From contig JALEPE010000028.1 of assembly GCA_022766795.1 (NCBI GenBank), positions 1 through 32,825 on the forward strand: a DNA stretch of 32,825 nt. Reading direction: 5' to 3'. Shown here one piece after another: positions 1 to 8,810 of this stretch. This stretch comes from Helicobacter sp. (lineage in GTDB: Bacteria > Campylobacterota > Campylobacteria > Campylobacterales > Helicobacteraceae). The translations under genes and the position numbers were made by a program. The first letter of the stretch is position 1; each line of letters starts with the position of its first letter. The notes below the pieces were generated by a model. The model saw only the letters and a list, made by a program, of their open reading frames with translations, was not told where the DNA came from and did no database searches.

Positions 1-741
1 GTTGCAATGTGCGTAAATGATTTAATTTGCAATTTTGCCACCCCTTTATTTTTCTTAGATTATTACGCCACAGGCAAACTAGATAAAAATGCAGCTTTAG
101 AAGTGATTAGCGGAATCACAAAAGGCTGCATAGAAGCAGAATGCGCACTCATTGGCGGAGAAAGTGCAGAAATGCCCGGAATGTATCAAAACAACGACTT
201 TGATTTAGCGGGGTTTGCAGTTGGAATCGCAGAAAGAGAAATTATAGAGCGTCCCTCACAAGCACAAGTGGGCGATGTATTGATTGCGCTTCCAAGTAGC
301 GGAATCCACTCCAATGGCTATTCTTTGGTGCGTAAGATTCTTTCTGCGCATCATATTGCGCTAGATTCTATGTTTGAGGGAAAACCACTCATTGAAACGC
401 TGTTAGAACCGACTAAAATTTATGTTAAAACTTTCAAAAAACTTTCAAACAAAATTAAAGCCCTAGCGCATATTACAGGAGGTGGGTTGGTAGAAAATTT
501 ACCGCGCGCACTTCCAGATGGAATTTGCGCAAATGTGCGAGAGCATAACATTCAACACTTGCCAATTTTTGATATGCTTTGCCACTATGTGCAAGATTCC
601 GACAAATACCGCACTTTTAATATGGGTATAGGAATGGTGCTTGTTTGCGATTCTGCTAATGCAGATTCCATCGCGCGTGAAGCAGGTGGCTATATTTTAG
701 GCGAATTAGCAAAGGGAGAAAAATGCGTGAAATTTGTGTAA
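1..741 (+). CDS. purM: Phosphoribosylformylglycinamidine cyclo-ligase (AIR synthetase), 5'-truncated by window edge
   Basis: PurM closes the imidazole ring in purine synthesis: ATP-dependent conversion of FGAM to aminoimidazole ribonucleotide, in the cytoplasm. The frame is open from base 1, so the first ATG at 7 is internal. The visible part starts in the family's VAMCVNDL segment followed by PLFFLDYYATGKLD. It continues with GGESAEMPGMY, the segment LPSSGIHSNGYSLVRKI, and HITGGGLVENLPRALP near the C-terminus, all characteristic of PurM. About 246 codons are present, against roughly 330-350 for the full protein, so the N-terminal quarter lies outside the window. It ends in TAA about 70 bp before the next gene, which has its own promoter. 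The family assignment is very secure; only the start is missing. Confidence 0.96.
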   Translation, partial: VAMCVNDLICNFATPLFFLDYYATGKLDKNAALEVISGITKGCIEAECALIGGESAEMPGMYQNNDFDLAGFAVGIAEREIIERPSQAQVGDVLIALPSSGIHSNGYSLVRKILSAHHIALDSMFEGKPLIETLLEPTKIYVKTFKKLSNKIKALAHITGGGLVENLPRALPDGICANVREHNIQHLPIFDMLCHYVQDSDKYRTFNMGIGMVLVCDSANADSIAREAGGYILGELAKGEKCVKFV

Positions 742-753
742 ATAGCATTTTTA

Positions 754-762
754 TGCTATAAT
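754..762 (+). promoter_or_regulatory. Extended -10 promoter for the SH3-domain gene
   Basis: TGCTATAAT is a perfect extended -10 element (TG, one base, TATAAT), just after purM and about 50 bp before the ATG at 813. No convincing -35 is visible, which is normal for sigma-70-type promoters of Campylobacterota, where a strong TG-extended -10 and AT-rich upstream DNA suffice. The predicted start of transcription is about 769. Confidence 0.7.
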
Positions 763-812
763 AAACCTTACGCATCTTATATATTTGCAATCAAAACAAG
801 AGAAATACTACA

Positions 813-1601
813 ATGCTTGAGAGTTTAAAAAGGTTTTTAAGAGTTTATCCACTACCGATTTTTGTTTTATTGCTGACTTTTGTAGTTTATTATTTTGCAT
901 TTGAATTCTTTAAAAAACAAAATAATGCGCAAACTCCCATAAGCCAAGAAGAGTCTATGCAAATCACGCAAGATTCTAACCAAGATGTGCAAAGCCCTCA
1001 AGATTCTGCGCAGGTTGCACAAACAGAACTAGAAAATACACAAACCACACAAGAGGTTGCACCGCTTCCAGAATCGCAACCTGCAAACTTAGAATTTCCA
1101 GAATCTAAACCTATTTATTTAACAACAAATGTTAGATCCTTAAATATCCGCAAAACTCCTAACGCTAATGCAGCCGTTGTAGGAAAATTTACAGCTAATG
1201 CAAGATTTATTAAATTAGACGAACAAGACGGGTGGGCATTAATTGGCGATTCTACTTCTGCAAATCCTGTGGGTTGGGTATTACAAAGTTTCACCCAAGA
1301 AGTTAAAAAGGAAATGGAGCAAGAAGTTGCACAAAATATAGAACCCGCAATGGCGTCTAAAATAGAATCCAAAGATACAAACAATGCAGAATCTCAAAAT
1401 CTAAGTCTATACGCCTCTAAAGTACCAAGCTTAAATATTAGAGAAAATCCAAACACAGAAGCGCGCATACTAGGCAAATTAACACCAAACGATTCTGTTA
1501 TAATCCTTGCGGAAAATGGTATATGGGTTAAAATTCAAGATTCTAACGCCACTGGCAAAAATGGCTGGGTAGTGCGTCGCTCTTTAATTCCGCGCAATTA
1601 G
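813..1601 (+). CDS. Membrane-anchored protein with two SH3b (bacterial SH3) domains
   Basis: This 262-residue protein has a short basic N-terminus and then a hydrophobic segment (about residues 13-33) that should be a single membrane anchor or uncleaved signal. A Gln/Ser/Glu-rich low-complexity linker (about 36-95) follows. Two SH3b-like repeats (about 103-162 and 198-260) share the pattern SLNIR..PN.....GK....D.......GW. SH3b domains typically bind peptidoglycan or cell-wall peptides, so a periplasmic, envelope-related role is inferred; no catalytic domain is visible. The next gene, aroE, starts 8 bp downstream, and from memory an SH3-protein/aroE pairing also occurs in H. pylori. The two repeats probably arose by internal duplication. 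The exact function is unknown. Confidence 0.85.
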   Translation: MLESLKRFLRVYPLPIFVLLLTFVVYYFAFEFFKKQNNAQTPISQEESMQITQDSNQDVQSPQDSAQVAQTELENTQTTQEVAPLPESQPANLEFPESKPIYLTTNVRSLNIRKTPNANAAVVGKFTANARFIKLDEQDGWALIGDSTSANPVGWVLQSFTQEVKKEMEQEVAQNIEPAMASKIESKDTNNAESQNLSLYASKVPSLNIRENPNTEARILGKLTPNDSVIILAENGIWVKIQDSNATGKNGWVVRRSLIPRN

Positions 1602-1608
1602 GATTTCT

Positions 1609-2391
1609 ATGCAATTTGCAGTGATTGGCAATCCTATTGCACATTCTCTTTCTCCGATTCTCCATAATTGCGCCTTTAAAGCACTTGGAATTGCAGGATT
1701 TTATGGACGCTATTTACTTGAAAAGGACACTTCTTTTTACTTCTTAAGAAGTTTGCATTTAAAGGGTGCAAATATCACCGTCCCCTTTAAAGAAATTGCT
1801 TTTCAATCGTGTGATGAAGTTTTTGGGGTTGCGCGTGAAATTGGCGCAGTCAATACGATTGTTTTTGACAAAGGCAAAATGCTTGGCTACAACACAGACG
1901 CATTAGGATTCTATCAATGTGTAGAATCCCTAAACCCCAAAAATGCCTTGATTATTGGGGCAGGTGGTTCTGCAAAAGCAATTGCTTGCATTTTAAACAC
2001 AAAAAGAATCCCACCAACAATCATCAATCGTTCCGCAGCAAGATTAGAAGCTTTTAAGTCCTTTGAATGTGCAACCTTTGAAAATTTCACACCAAAGATT
2101 CCTTATGATTTAATCATCAATACGACACCCGCAGGGCTAACAGACTCTTCGCTTCCTATGGATTCTGCAGTTCTCGCGCCTCTTTTAAAAGCATCTAAAT
2201 TTGCATTTGATTTAGTCTATGGCAAACAAACACCTTTTCTCAATCTAGCAAAAAGCCTCAATGTTACCCATAGTGATGGGAAGCAAATGTTGATTAATCA
2301 AGCAATTTTGGCTTTTGAAATTTTTATGGAATCGCAAAATATCAGTATTAATCAAGAAACTTTGCGCCATAGTATGCAAAATATTTTATAA
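1609..2391 (+). CDS. aroE: Shikimate dehydrogenase (NADP+)
   Basis: AroE reduces 3-dehydroshikimate to shikimate with NADPH in the chorismate pathway. The 260-residue length is typical of AroE. Visible motifs are the substrate-binding NPIAHSLSP near the N-terminus, GANITVPFKE containing the catalytic Lys, the dinucleotide-binding GAGGSAKAI at about 118-126, INTTPAGL, and the C-terminal GKQMLINQAILAFEIF. It begins 8 bp after the SH3 protein gene and ends 9 bp before hpf, so it is probably co-transcribed with both. The ATG at 1609 is preceded by TTAGGATTTCT, a modest ribosome-binding site. Confidence 0.95.
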   Translation: MQFAVIGNPIAHSLSPILHNCAFKALGIAGFYGRYLLEKDTSFYFLRSLHLKGANITVPFKEIAFQSCDEVFGVAREIGAVNTIVFDKGKMLGYNTDALGFYQCVESLNPKNALIIGAGGSAKAIACILNTKRIPPTIINRSAARLEAFKSFECATFENFTPKIPYDLIINTTPAGLTDSSLPMDSAVLAPLLKASKFAFDLVYGKQTPFLNLAKSLNVTHSDGKQMLINQAILAFEIFMESQNISINQETLRHSMQNIL

Positions 2392-2400
2392 GGAGAAAAT

Positions 2401-2961
2401 ATGCACACCATTATTACTTCCCGCCGTTTTGAGCTAACCAATGCGATGAAAGGCTATATCCTAAGTCTAGCAGATAGTCTTGATAAATACCAATTGGATA
2501 TTTTAAGCACACGCGTGATGATTACTTTTCAAGAAAAAAAAGGTAATAAAAAAGACGAAAAAAAGAAAAAGCGCGCCTATGGCGTAGATATTACGGTGGC
2601 TCTTGCGCACTCTAACACACTAGTCATTAACCAAAGTGATAAAGACTTCTATACCGCTGTAGATCTCGCCATAGGGAGAATGCACAAGATTCTACGCCGT
2701 CAGCACGATAAGCAAAATAAAAAATACACCACGCCTGTTGAAGCACTTACCGCTAATGCAATCTTACGTGATGAAGCTTTAGCAAACAAAGATAGCGATG
2801 AGATTATTCCTATGGATTTGGATTTGCATAAACCTTTGGATATTGAAGACGCATTGGAGAGGCTTAAAGGAAGTTCTCAACAATTTTTTGTCTTTAACGA
2901 TAAAGATTCCAAAATGCGCGTAATTTATAAGCGGATTGATGGCAAATACGGATTGTATTAA
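2401..2961 (+). CDS. hpf: Ribosome hibernation promoting factor, long form
   Basis: The protein has 186 residues. The N-terminal HPF/RaiA fold (about 1-105) begins HTIITSRRFELTNAMKGYI and includes DFYTAVDLAIGRMHKILRRQHDK. A linker follows, and then a C-terminal segment (about 128-186) with EDALERLKGSSQQFFVF and IYKRIDGKYGLY, the dimerisation tail of long-form HPF that promotes 100S ribosome dimers in stationary phase. The N-domain carries a strongly Lys-rich insert (about 44-58) that fits contact with rRNA. AAGGAGAAAAT directly precedes the ATG, a strong ribosome-binding site. The last codons overlap the start of cca by 23 bp, implying translational coupling. Confidence 0.93.
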   Translation: MHTIITSRRFELTNAMKGYILSLADSLDKYQLDILSTRVMITFQEKKGNKKDEKKKKRAYGVDITVALAHSNTLVINQSDKDFYTAVDLAIGRMHKILRRQHDKQNKKYTTPVEALTANAILRDEALANKDSDEIIPMDLDLHKPLDIEDALERLKGSSQQFFVFNDKDSKMRVIYKRIDGKYGLY

Positions 2962-4288
2962 AAAAATCTATTTAGTCGGCGGTGCCGTGCGTGATACTTT
3001 GCTTGGCGCACCTATTAAAGACAAGGATTATGTTGCCGTAGGATTTAGTGAAGCAGATTTTGCACATTTACCAAAAGTTGGTAAAAAATTCCCCGTCTTT
3101 TTACAAAACGATGGCTCGCAACTCGCCCTTGCACGCACAGAGGTAAAAACCGCACACGGCTATAATGGCTTTAGTGTTAATGTGCATCAAGTCTCGTTGT
3201 ATGAAGACTTAAAAAGGCGCGATTTGACGATTAATGCCATTGCGCTAGAAGAGGAAACACAAACCTACTATGACCCTTTTGATGGAATCAAAGATTTAAA
3301 AAATAAGATTCTACGCCATATTAGTGAGGCATTTTGCGAAGATCCTTTACGCGTGCTAAGAGTGGCACGATTCCGTGCTCGGCTTGGAATAGAATGGAAA
3401 ATCCACGCTAGTACAAAAGTACTCATCTACAAAATGCGTGATGAATTGCTATTTTTAGATAAAAATCGCGTGTATCGCGAAGTAGAAATGGTATTTTTGG
3501 GCAATAATTCCTATGTGTTTTTTAATACGCTGTTTGAGCTGGGCGTTTTAGATGTAATTTTTCCAAAAATTTATGCGCTAACCACACTAAAAGAGGGCAA
3601 TTTACACCATTTAGAAAGCTCGGTATTTGCTCACACTATGGAAGTATTAAGAATCGCGGAATTACAACTTAAGGCATTGCATCAAATTCCTGATAATATA
3701 GAGTCGTGTGATACACAATTAGAGTTGCAAATAATCACCAAACTAGCGCATAAGCAATTCACTTTATCACAGATTGCCTACCTTAAAAAAAATCTCAAAT
3801 GGGGCTTAATTTTGAAATTTGCTGCACTCTACCACGATATTGCTAAGCCCTATTGTTACCGCACCTTTGGCAACTCACAAGAACACGATCATTTACATTT
3901 TGTCCTGCCTTGTCTTGAAATAGCAATGCCAAATTACATCAAAAAACCTATGCTAACACTGATTCAAAATCATATTAAAATTTATAAACTACAAGAAATG
4001 CGCCCAATAAAATGCATTACGTTTTTTGATAGTTTTAAGCGCGATAAGTATTTGTTTTTACTGCAACTCGCCTTATTAAATGCGGACTCTAAAGGGCGTA
4101 TTAGCTCCACACCACATACACTAGAATTAGAATCTCTTAATGTAGTTTTTGACACCTTTAACGCCCTTAAAGCCTATTCACCAACGCAAACAAACCATAA
4201 ATCCATCAAAGAAATTATTTTAGAGGAAAAAGCACAAATTATAAAAACACATTTAAACCCCCACGATTCCTATGGAATCCCTCAATAA
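2939..4288 (+). CDS. cca: CCA tRNA nucleotidyltransferase with HD domain (class II)
   Basis: The enzyme adds or repairs the 3'-CCA end of tRNAs. The nucleotidyltransferase head shows the signature LVGGAVRD (about 12-19) and the metal-binding D.D in IKDKDYVAVG. RRDLTINAIA and DPLRVLRVARFRARLG follow, as in poly(A)-polymerase/CCA enzymes. LYHDIAKPYCYR in the second half is an HD-type motif, so a metal-dependent phosphohydrolase domain is present, as in multifunctional Cca proteins. I chose the ATG at 2939 rather than the in-frame TTG one codon earlier. The start overlaps the end of hpf. The last codons contain GATTCC and GGAATC as a close inverted pair. Length is about 449 residues, somewhat longer than E. 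coli Cca. Confidence 0.92.
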   Translation: MANTDCIKKIYLVGGAVRDTLLGAPIKDKDYVAVGFSEADFAHLPKVGKKFPVFLQNDGSQLALARTEVKTAHGYNGFSVNVHQVSLYEDLKRRDLTINAIALEEETQTYYDPFDGIKDLKNKILRHISEAFCEDPLRVLRVARFRARLGIEWKIHASTKVLIYKMRDELLFLDKNRVYREVEMVFLGNNSYVFFNTLFELGVLDVIFPKIYALTTLKEGNLHHLESSVFAHTMEVLRIAELQLKALHQIPDNIESCDTQLELQIITKLAHKQFTLSQIAYLKKNLKWGLILKFAALYHDIAKPYCYRTFGNSQEHDHLHFVLPCLEIAMPNYIKKPMLTLIQNHIKIYKLQEMRPIKCITFFDSFKRDKYLFLLQLALLNADSKGRISSTPHTLELESLNVVFDTFNALKAYSPTQTNHKSIKEIILEEKAQIIKTHLNPHDSYGIPQ

Positions 4289-4307
4289 CAAAATAACGAA
4301 ATCTCCA

Positions 4308-4745
4308 TTATGAAAAACCCAAAAATGCTGCTAAATTCCCATTAAATTGCAATATTTTCACGCAATCTTGACAGAGTTGCAAGGGCTTATCGTTAAAAAA
4401 TTTAATCTGCACCTTATGGGAATAAATCCCCACAAAAAAACGCTTTTCTAAAGCAACAACTGCTAAAAATTCTGAATCATCAAGGTGTTTTAGGCAACTA
4501 GGACAACCACATAAATGCACACAAGGATCGCCTTGTATCCGAAAAAGAGATTCCGGAATCCTCGCGTGATAAAGTAAAACTTTTTGTAACTTTCCGCTAG
4601 GATAGGTGAAATAAATCCCACTATGATTTGCGTGCAAATCTGAAAAATTCGCCTTAATCCCACCATTTTTAAGCTGCTCCAACAATGCGGATTCCAGACT
4701 AAATCCACCTGCCCCGCACACATCAATCATTTTTTCAAAAAACAT
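4308..4745 (-). CDS. Conserved-looking Cys-rich small protein of unknown function
   Basis: I do not recognise a named family for this 145-residue protein. It has six cysteines in two clusters: C75, C79, C81 and C84 in CVHLCGCPSC, and C125 and C128 in LCQDC. This arrangement would suit a structural zinc or Fe-S site. There is no signal peptide or membrane segment. It starts 12 bp after the gmhA stop and is the last gene of the hldD-hldE-gmhA run, so it is probably co-transcribed, though its own ribosome-binding site is weak. An overlapping frame on the same strand (about 4490-4726) is hydrophobic and looks like a shadow. Position alone does not link it to heptose synthesis. Confidence 0.7.
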   Translation of the reverse strand: MFFEKMIDVCGAGGFSLESALLEQLKNGGIKANFSDLHANHSGIYFTYPSGKLQKVLLYHARIPESLFRIQGDPCVHLCGCPSCLKHLDDSEFLAVVALEKRFFVGIYSHKVQIKFFNDKPLQLCQDCVKILQFNGNLAAFLGFS

Positions 4746-4757
4746 TGCTACACTTTG

Positions 4758-5318
4758 CTAAAAATTTTGCTCAATTAGCTCACAAAGGATATGCCCCATT
4801 AAAATATGCATTTCTTGAATACGTGGTGTATCAGAGCTTGGCGAAATCAATAGCTCATCACATAGCGCACGCATTGCGCCTCCATCTCTTCCGCTAAACC
4901 CAAGCGTCTTCCCACCCATTTTCTTCGCAACTTCTAGTGCATTTAAGACATTTTTACTATTGCCACTTGTTGAGATTCCAATAAGCAAATCTCCTTTTTG
5001 CATTAATGCCTCGCACTGCCTAGAAAAGACAAAATCATAGCCATAGTCGTTGCCAATGGCAGTTAGCGCGCTTGTATCCGTTGTTAGAGCAATGGCGCAC
5101 AAACCTTTTCTTTCACGCTTATAACGCCCTGTAAGCTCTGCTGCAATATGTTGGCAATCTGCTGCACTTCCGCCATTACCACACAATAGAATCTTTCCGC
5201 CGTTTTTTAATGTATCAATTCCCATTTGCGCCGCTTTTGCAATCGTATTCACTAGGGATTCCATTTTTTGTGCAGTTTGCAAATGTGCATTGATTTCATT
5301 TAAAATTGTTTCTTTCAT
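4758..5318 (-). CDS. gmhA: Sedoheptulose-7-phosphate isomerase (phosphoheptose isomerase)
   Basis: GmhA converts sedoheptulose 7-phosphate to D-glycero-D-manno-heptose 7-phosphate, the first step of ADP-heptose synthesis for the LPS core. The protein has 186 residues and one SIS domain. Motifs include LLCGNGGSAADCQHIAAELT (the phosphosugar loop with Ser), AIGNDYGYDFVF, LIGISTSGNSKN, and the C-terminal QEMHILMGHILCELIE carrying the metal/active-site His and Glu residues. Its ATG follows the hldE stop codon with no gap, so translation is almost certainly coupled. Confidence 0.96.
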   Translation of the reverse strand: MKETILNEINAHLQTAQKMESLVNTIAKAAQMGIDTLKNGGKILLCGNGGSAADCQHIAAELTGRYKRERKGLCAIALTTDTSALTAIGNDYGYDFVFSRQCEALMQKGDLLIGISTSGNSKNVLNALEVAKKMGGKTLGFSGRDGGAMRALCDELLISPSSDTPRIQEMHILMGHILCELIEQNF

Positions 5319-6854
5319 TTACGATTCCTTTATTTTTTGGATTAAACGCGTGGTGCTTTTGCCTTCTATAAATTCTATCAAACGCACCTCTTTGCTAAAC
5401 TCGCTTCCCACAACTTTTTTGCCTATATAATCTGCACCCTTTGTCAGCACATCAGGACAAATTTTTGCAATCAACTCAATCGGTGTGTCTTCATCAAACA
5501 CCACCACAAAATCTACACATTCTAAACCACAAAGCTGCGCGATTCTATCTTGCTGTGTATTAATAGGACGCGTGTTGCCTTTAAGACGCTTAATAGAGGC
5601 ATCACTATTTAAACCAACAATAAGTAAATCCCCTAAATTGCGTGCTTTATGCAAATAGTCTAAATGTCCTAAATGCAAAATATCAAAGCAGCCATTGGTA
5701 AAAATTATCTTAAATCCATCTTGCTTTAACTGCGTAAGAGATTCTAAAAATTCCGCAAAACACTCTTTATCAATGTATTTATCTAAATAGAAATTTGGCG
5801 TCTTACGTTTTAGAATCTTTTGGATTTGCGTATTAAATGGATATTCTTGCTGTAAATCAAAAATATTTAAAAATTCTGCATTTACAAGCACGGAATCCAA
5901 GAGATTATTACGTTTTAAATAGGCAAAAATCTCCTGCTTATTTGCTGTAGCTGAACCCACCTTACTAACCACTACCGCAGCGGCTGCATTTGCAAAATAC
6001 ACACTTTGCAAGATTGGCATTTTTAGCGCAAGCATATAGGCTAAAGACGCAATGACCGTATCTCCAGCCCCTGTTACATCAAAGACTTCCTTGGCAATTG
6101 TTGGGATTTTTTCTACTCTTTTAGAATCTTTTGGTAATAATGCAATTCCATCTTCGCTTAGTGTAATCAAAGAAATTTCCAAATCACACATTGCCATTAA
6201 AGATTCTAAATTTTTTTCCAACCCTACTGCATCACTAAGAGGGATTCCAGTAGCTTCTGTGGCTTCTTTCTTATTGGGTGTTAGCAGTGTTGCACCTTTA
6301 TATTTGCTATAATCCTTGCCCTTTGGATCAATAAGAATCTTAATATTATACTTTTTAGCAAGAGCGATTAACTGCTGGGTTAAATTTGCGCTTAATACAC
6401 CTTTTTGGTAATCACTTAGCACAATACAAGTAATGTTGGAATCCAAAATGCGCGCTTTAGCAAACTCTAAGATAAATTGCTCACCCTCACTTGAAATTGG
6501 TGTTTTATCCTCTCTATCTACACGCACAACTTGCTGATGTCCTGCGATAATACGCGACTTTTGCGTAGTGGGGCGACTTTGGTGCAAAAAGATTCCATTT
6601 GTATGGATTCCAATATTCTCCAATGCATTAATAAGCTTCTCGCCTGCATTATCATTTCCAGCCATTCCGCAAATCCATACATTGGAATCTAGGCTGATAA
6701 GATTATTAGCGACATTGCACGCGCCACCTAAATTTAACGATTCCTTTTGCACATCTACCACTTGCACAGGAGCTTCTGGGGAAATACGCTCACAACTCCC
6801 CCAAATATAATGGTCTAAAATCAAATCCCCAACAACTAAAATATTTGGCTTCAT
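5319..6854 (-). CDS. hldE: Bifunctional heptose-7-phosphate kinase / heptose-1-phosphate adenylyltransferase
   Basis: HldE phosphorylates heptose 7-phosphate at C1. After GmhB removes the 7-phosphate, it adenylylates heptose 1-phosphate to ADP-heptose. The N-terminal PfkB/ribokinase domain (about 1-315) carries NLGGACNVANN and the signature DVTGAGDTVIA (about 259-269) with its catalytic Asp. The C-terminal nucleotidyltransferase domain (about 375-511) carries FTNGCFDILHLGHLDYL with the HxGH motif. The chosen ATG at 6854 overlaps the hldD stop by 4 bp (ATGA); an in-frame start 7 codons upstream is less plausible. At about 511 residues it is longer than E. coli HldE (about 477). The extra length lies in the interdomain linker. 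Confidence 0.95.
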   Translation of the reverse strand: MKPNILVVGDLILDHYIWGSCERISPEAPVQVVDVQKESLNLGGACNVANNLISLDSNVWICGMAGNDNAGEKLINALENIGIHTNGIFLHQSRPTTQKSRIIAGHQQVVRVDREDKTPISSEGEQFILEFAKARILDSNITCIVLSDYQKGVLSANLTQQLIALAKKYNIKILIDPKGKDYSKYKGATLLTPNKKEATEATGIPLSDAVGLEKNLESLMAMCDLEISLITLSEDGIALLPKDSKRVEKIPTIAKEVFDVTGAGDTVIASLAYMLALKMPILQSVYFANAAAAVVVSKVGSATANKQEIFAYLKRNNLLDSVLVNAEFLNIFDLQQEYPFNTQIQKILKRKTPNFYLDKYIDKECFAEFLESLTQLKQDGFKIIFTNGCFDILHLGHLDYLHKARNLGDLLIVGLNSDASIKRLKGNTRPINTQQDRIAQLCGLECVDFVVVFDEDTPIELIAKICPDVLTKGADYIGKKVVGSEFSKEVRLIEFIEGKSTTRLIQKIKES

Positions 6855-7870
6855 TCTCCCACCACTGCGTCCCACAAACCACTTGTATGGATTGCTTTAA
6901 TTGTGTTAATATAATTTTTCACCCCGACTTCTAGGCTAAATCTCGGCGTATAATCTAAAAATTCCTTTGTTAGCACTATATTTGCTTCGGTATGCGTTTG
7001 AAAAAAACTATAAGGATTCTCAATATATTCCACTGCAAAATCCCCCAAATCCACCTTCAAGCACTCTATAATATCATTATAGCTTCTAGCTGTGCCGCTA
7101 CCGACATTATATACACCGCTTTTTTTAGATTCCATTGCTTTAATATTTGCTTGAATCACATCTTGAATATACACAAAATCACGCTTTTGTTCGCCCATTT
7201 TAAAAAGGCGCACCTTTTTGTTCTTTAAAGCTTGTAAGCCAAGCTGTAAAATCATCGAAGCAGTTTTGCCTTTATAAATCTCTCTTTGTCCATAGACATT
7301 AAAGTAACGTAGTCCCACAATATGCAAATGCGGAAATTGCTTTAAATATTTTGCACTTAAATTGTCCATCATTAATTTAGAAAATCCATACACATTCTCT
7401 GGCATCTCACCGCTTCCAATGCTATTTGGTGCAGGAGAATTACCATACACACCAGCACTTGAAGCATAAATCATCTTAGCATTATTACGCACACATAAAT
7501 CAAGCAAATCTTTATAGGCATTCACATTTGCACGCAAAACCGCTTCTTGATCCATTATTGTAGTATCTGAAATTGCCGCCTGATGAAAAATATAATCAAA
7601 CTTATAAGATTTTAGACGCTCTAAATCCTCTTGCTTAGTAATATCTCCAACAATCACTTCACCCTCAAACCCTAAAAGATTCTGAAAATGCCCCAATGAT
7701 TTAAAATGTCCATTACTGAAAACTTTTTCACTTCTAAAATTATCTAGCACAACAATTTCCGCATCTTTATGGTGTTTTTGAAAATACATTGCCAAATTAG
7801 AACCGATAAACCCAGCTCCACCTGTGATTAAAATTTTTTTACCCTTTAATGTATTATTGGTGTATTGCAT
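6851..7870 (-). CDS. hldD: ADP-L-glycero-D-manno-heptose 6-epimerase
   Basis: HldD is a short-chain dehydrogenase/epimerase that uses bound NADP to invert C6 of ADP-D-glycero-D-manno-heptose, the final step before LPS core assembly. ILITGGAGFIGSNLA forms the Rossmann GxxGxxG loop. The active-site YGFSK follows ASSAGVYGNS, and GLRYFNVYGQRE and VYNVGSGTARSYNDI are typical of the family. The open frame runs up to 7942, but I place the start at 7870: GGAGA lies 6 bases upstream there, and a TATAAT promoter at 7904-7899 lies between the two candidates. That gives 339 residues, near the usual length. First gene of hldD-hldE-gmhA. Confidence 0.95.
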   Translation of the reverse strand: MQYTNNTLKGKKILITGGAGFIGSNLAMYFQKHHKDAEIVVLDNFRSEKVFSNGHFKSLGHFQNLLGFEGEVIVGDITKQEDLERLKSYKFDYIFHQAAISDTTIMDQEAVLRANVNAYKDLLDLCVRNNAKMIYASSAGVYGNSPAPNSIGSGEMPENVYGFSKLMMDNLSAKYLKQFPHLHIVGLRYFNVYGQREIYKGKTASMILQLGLQALKNKKVRLFKMGEQKRDFVYIQDVIQANIKAMESKKSGVYNVGSGTARSYNDIIECLKVDLGDFAVEYIENPYSFFQTHTEANIVLTKEFLDYTPRFSLEVGVKNYINTIKAIHTSGLWDAVVGE

Positions 7871-7898
7871 AGCCTTCTCCGCATTTAATTCTTTTACG

Positions 7899-7904
7899 AT
7901 TATA
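7899..7904 (-). promoter_or_regulatory. -10 element for the hldD operon
   Basis: The minus strand reads TTGTTATAATCG, with TATAAT at 7904 to 7899, about 29 bp upstream of the chosen hldD ATG. It rules out the longer hldD open frame starting at 7942 as the translated form. Confidence 0.6.
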
Positions 7905-7965
7905 ACAAAATCCCTTAAATATTGTGCAAACTTATAGCGCAAAAATGATTATTTTATGCTATATT

Positions 7966-7971
7966 TATAAT
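7966..7971 (+). promoter_or_regulatory. -10 element for the HDOD gene
   Basis: TATAAT lies 26 bp upstream of the ATG at 7998, within TATGCTATATTTATAATAAA, which also contains a second possible TGnTATATT element. It diverges from the hldD promoter about 60 bp away. Confidence 0.6.
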
Positions 7972-7997
7972 AAATTATTAAAGATAAATGGGTTTAA

Positions 7998-8807
7998 ATG
8001 AATGCTTTAATTAACGCAGAAATTGACACGCTTCCCCCCTTGCCACAGACCATTACAGAGTTACAACGTGTTTGTTTATATGAGGATACTACAATTAAGC
8101 AGGTTGCAGATATTATTGAAAAAGATCCTTTTTTGACCGCAGATTTAATTAAATACGCAAATTCTCCTATTTATGGATATATGCATAAAGTAGATTCTGT
8201 ATTCCAAGCAGTATCAATGTTTGGAATCTCTAGCACAAAAGGATTAGCAATCGCAAGTGCGGTAAAATCTACTTTCACCATTAATCTAAGCCCATACAAG
8301 CTGACGACAAAGCAATTTACAGATGTTGCAAACCTCAAAAGTGCATTTTTGTTTCACTGGTATCAGAACAAAAAAGAATTACTAGGCACGTTAATGCCCT
8401 GTGCGCTTGTAATGCATATCGGTATGGTTGTGATTGCAGATTTTTTGCACAAAAATGGAAAAGAAGAAGAGTTTGCACAAAAATTCAATAAAGGTGCGTA
8501 TTTGGAATCCGAAAATACACTATTACACCATAATCAACTAGAAGTATTGGAATCGTTATTTGAGCATTGGAATTTTGAAACAACAATGATTGAAGTCGTG
8601 CACCACTTAAATGGCAGTGAGATTCCGCAAACATTGGAGTCCTACATTTATCCCTTGCGCGTAATCAATACGCTAATCAATCCTTTTAGTATTGCCACAC
8701 AAGAGCAAATTAATCAATCTTTACAATTTGTCCGACACTATCACTTAGATATGGACCGCTTCAATACTACTTTAGAAAAGATTCCGCAACTTCAAGAATC
8801 CTTATAG
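7998..8807 (+). CDS. HDOD domain-containing signalling protein
   Basis: The protein has 269 residues and is essentially a single HDOD domain (HD-related output domain, no catalytic HD pair). Recognisable pieces are LPPLPQTITELQRV, IADIIEKDPFLTADLIKYANSP, the DSVFQAVSMFGISSTKGLAIA stretch and PCALVMHIGMVVIADFL. HDOD proteins are regulators in bacterial signal transduction, often linked to stress, motility or second-messenger pathways, but the ligand is not predictable here. It is monocistronic: its own promoter lies upstream, hldD is divergent and ispG convergent. A run of six C near the start of the gene is too short to be a confident phase-variable tract. Confidence 0.85.
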   Translation: MNALINAEIDTLPPLPQTITELQRVCLYEDTTIKQVADIIEKDPFLTADLIKYANSPIYGYMHKVDSVFQAVSMFGISSTKGLAIASAVKSTFTINLSPYKLTTKQFTDVANLKSAFLFHWYQNKKELLGTLMPCALVMHIGMVVIADFLHKNGKEEEFAQKFNKGAYLESENTLLHHNQLEVLESLFEHWNFETTMIEVVHHLNGSEIPQTLESYIYPLRVINTLINPFSIATQEQINQSLQFVRHYHLDMDRFNTTLEKIPQLQESL

Positions 8808-8810
8808 CAA

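Noticed and set aside
8030..8040. Run of six C in the HDOD gene as a phase-variable tract
   Set aside because: Helicobacter contingency tracts are usually longer; six bases are unlikely to slip often, and the gene is intact.
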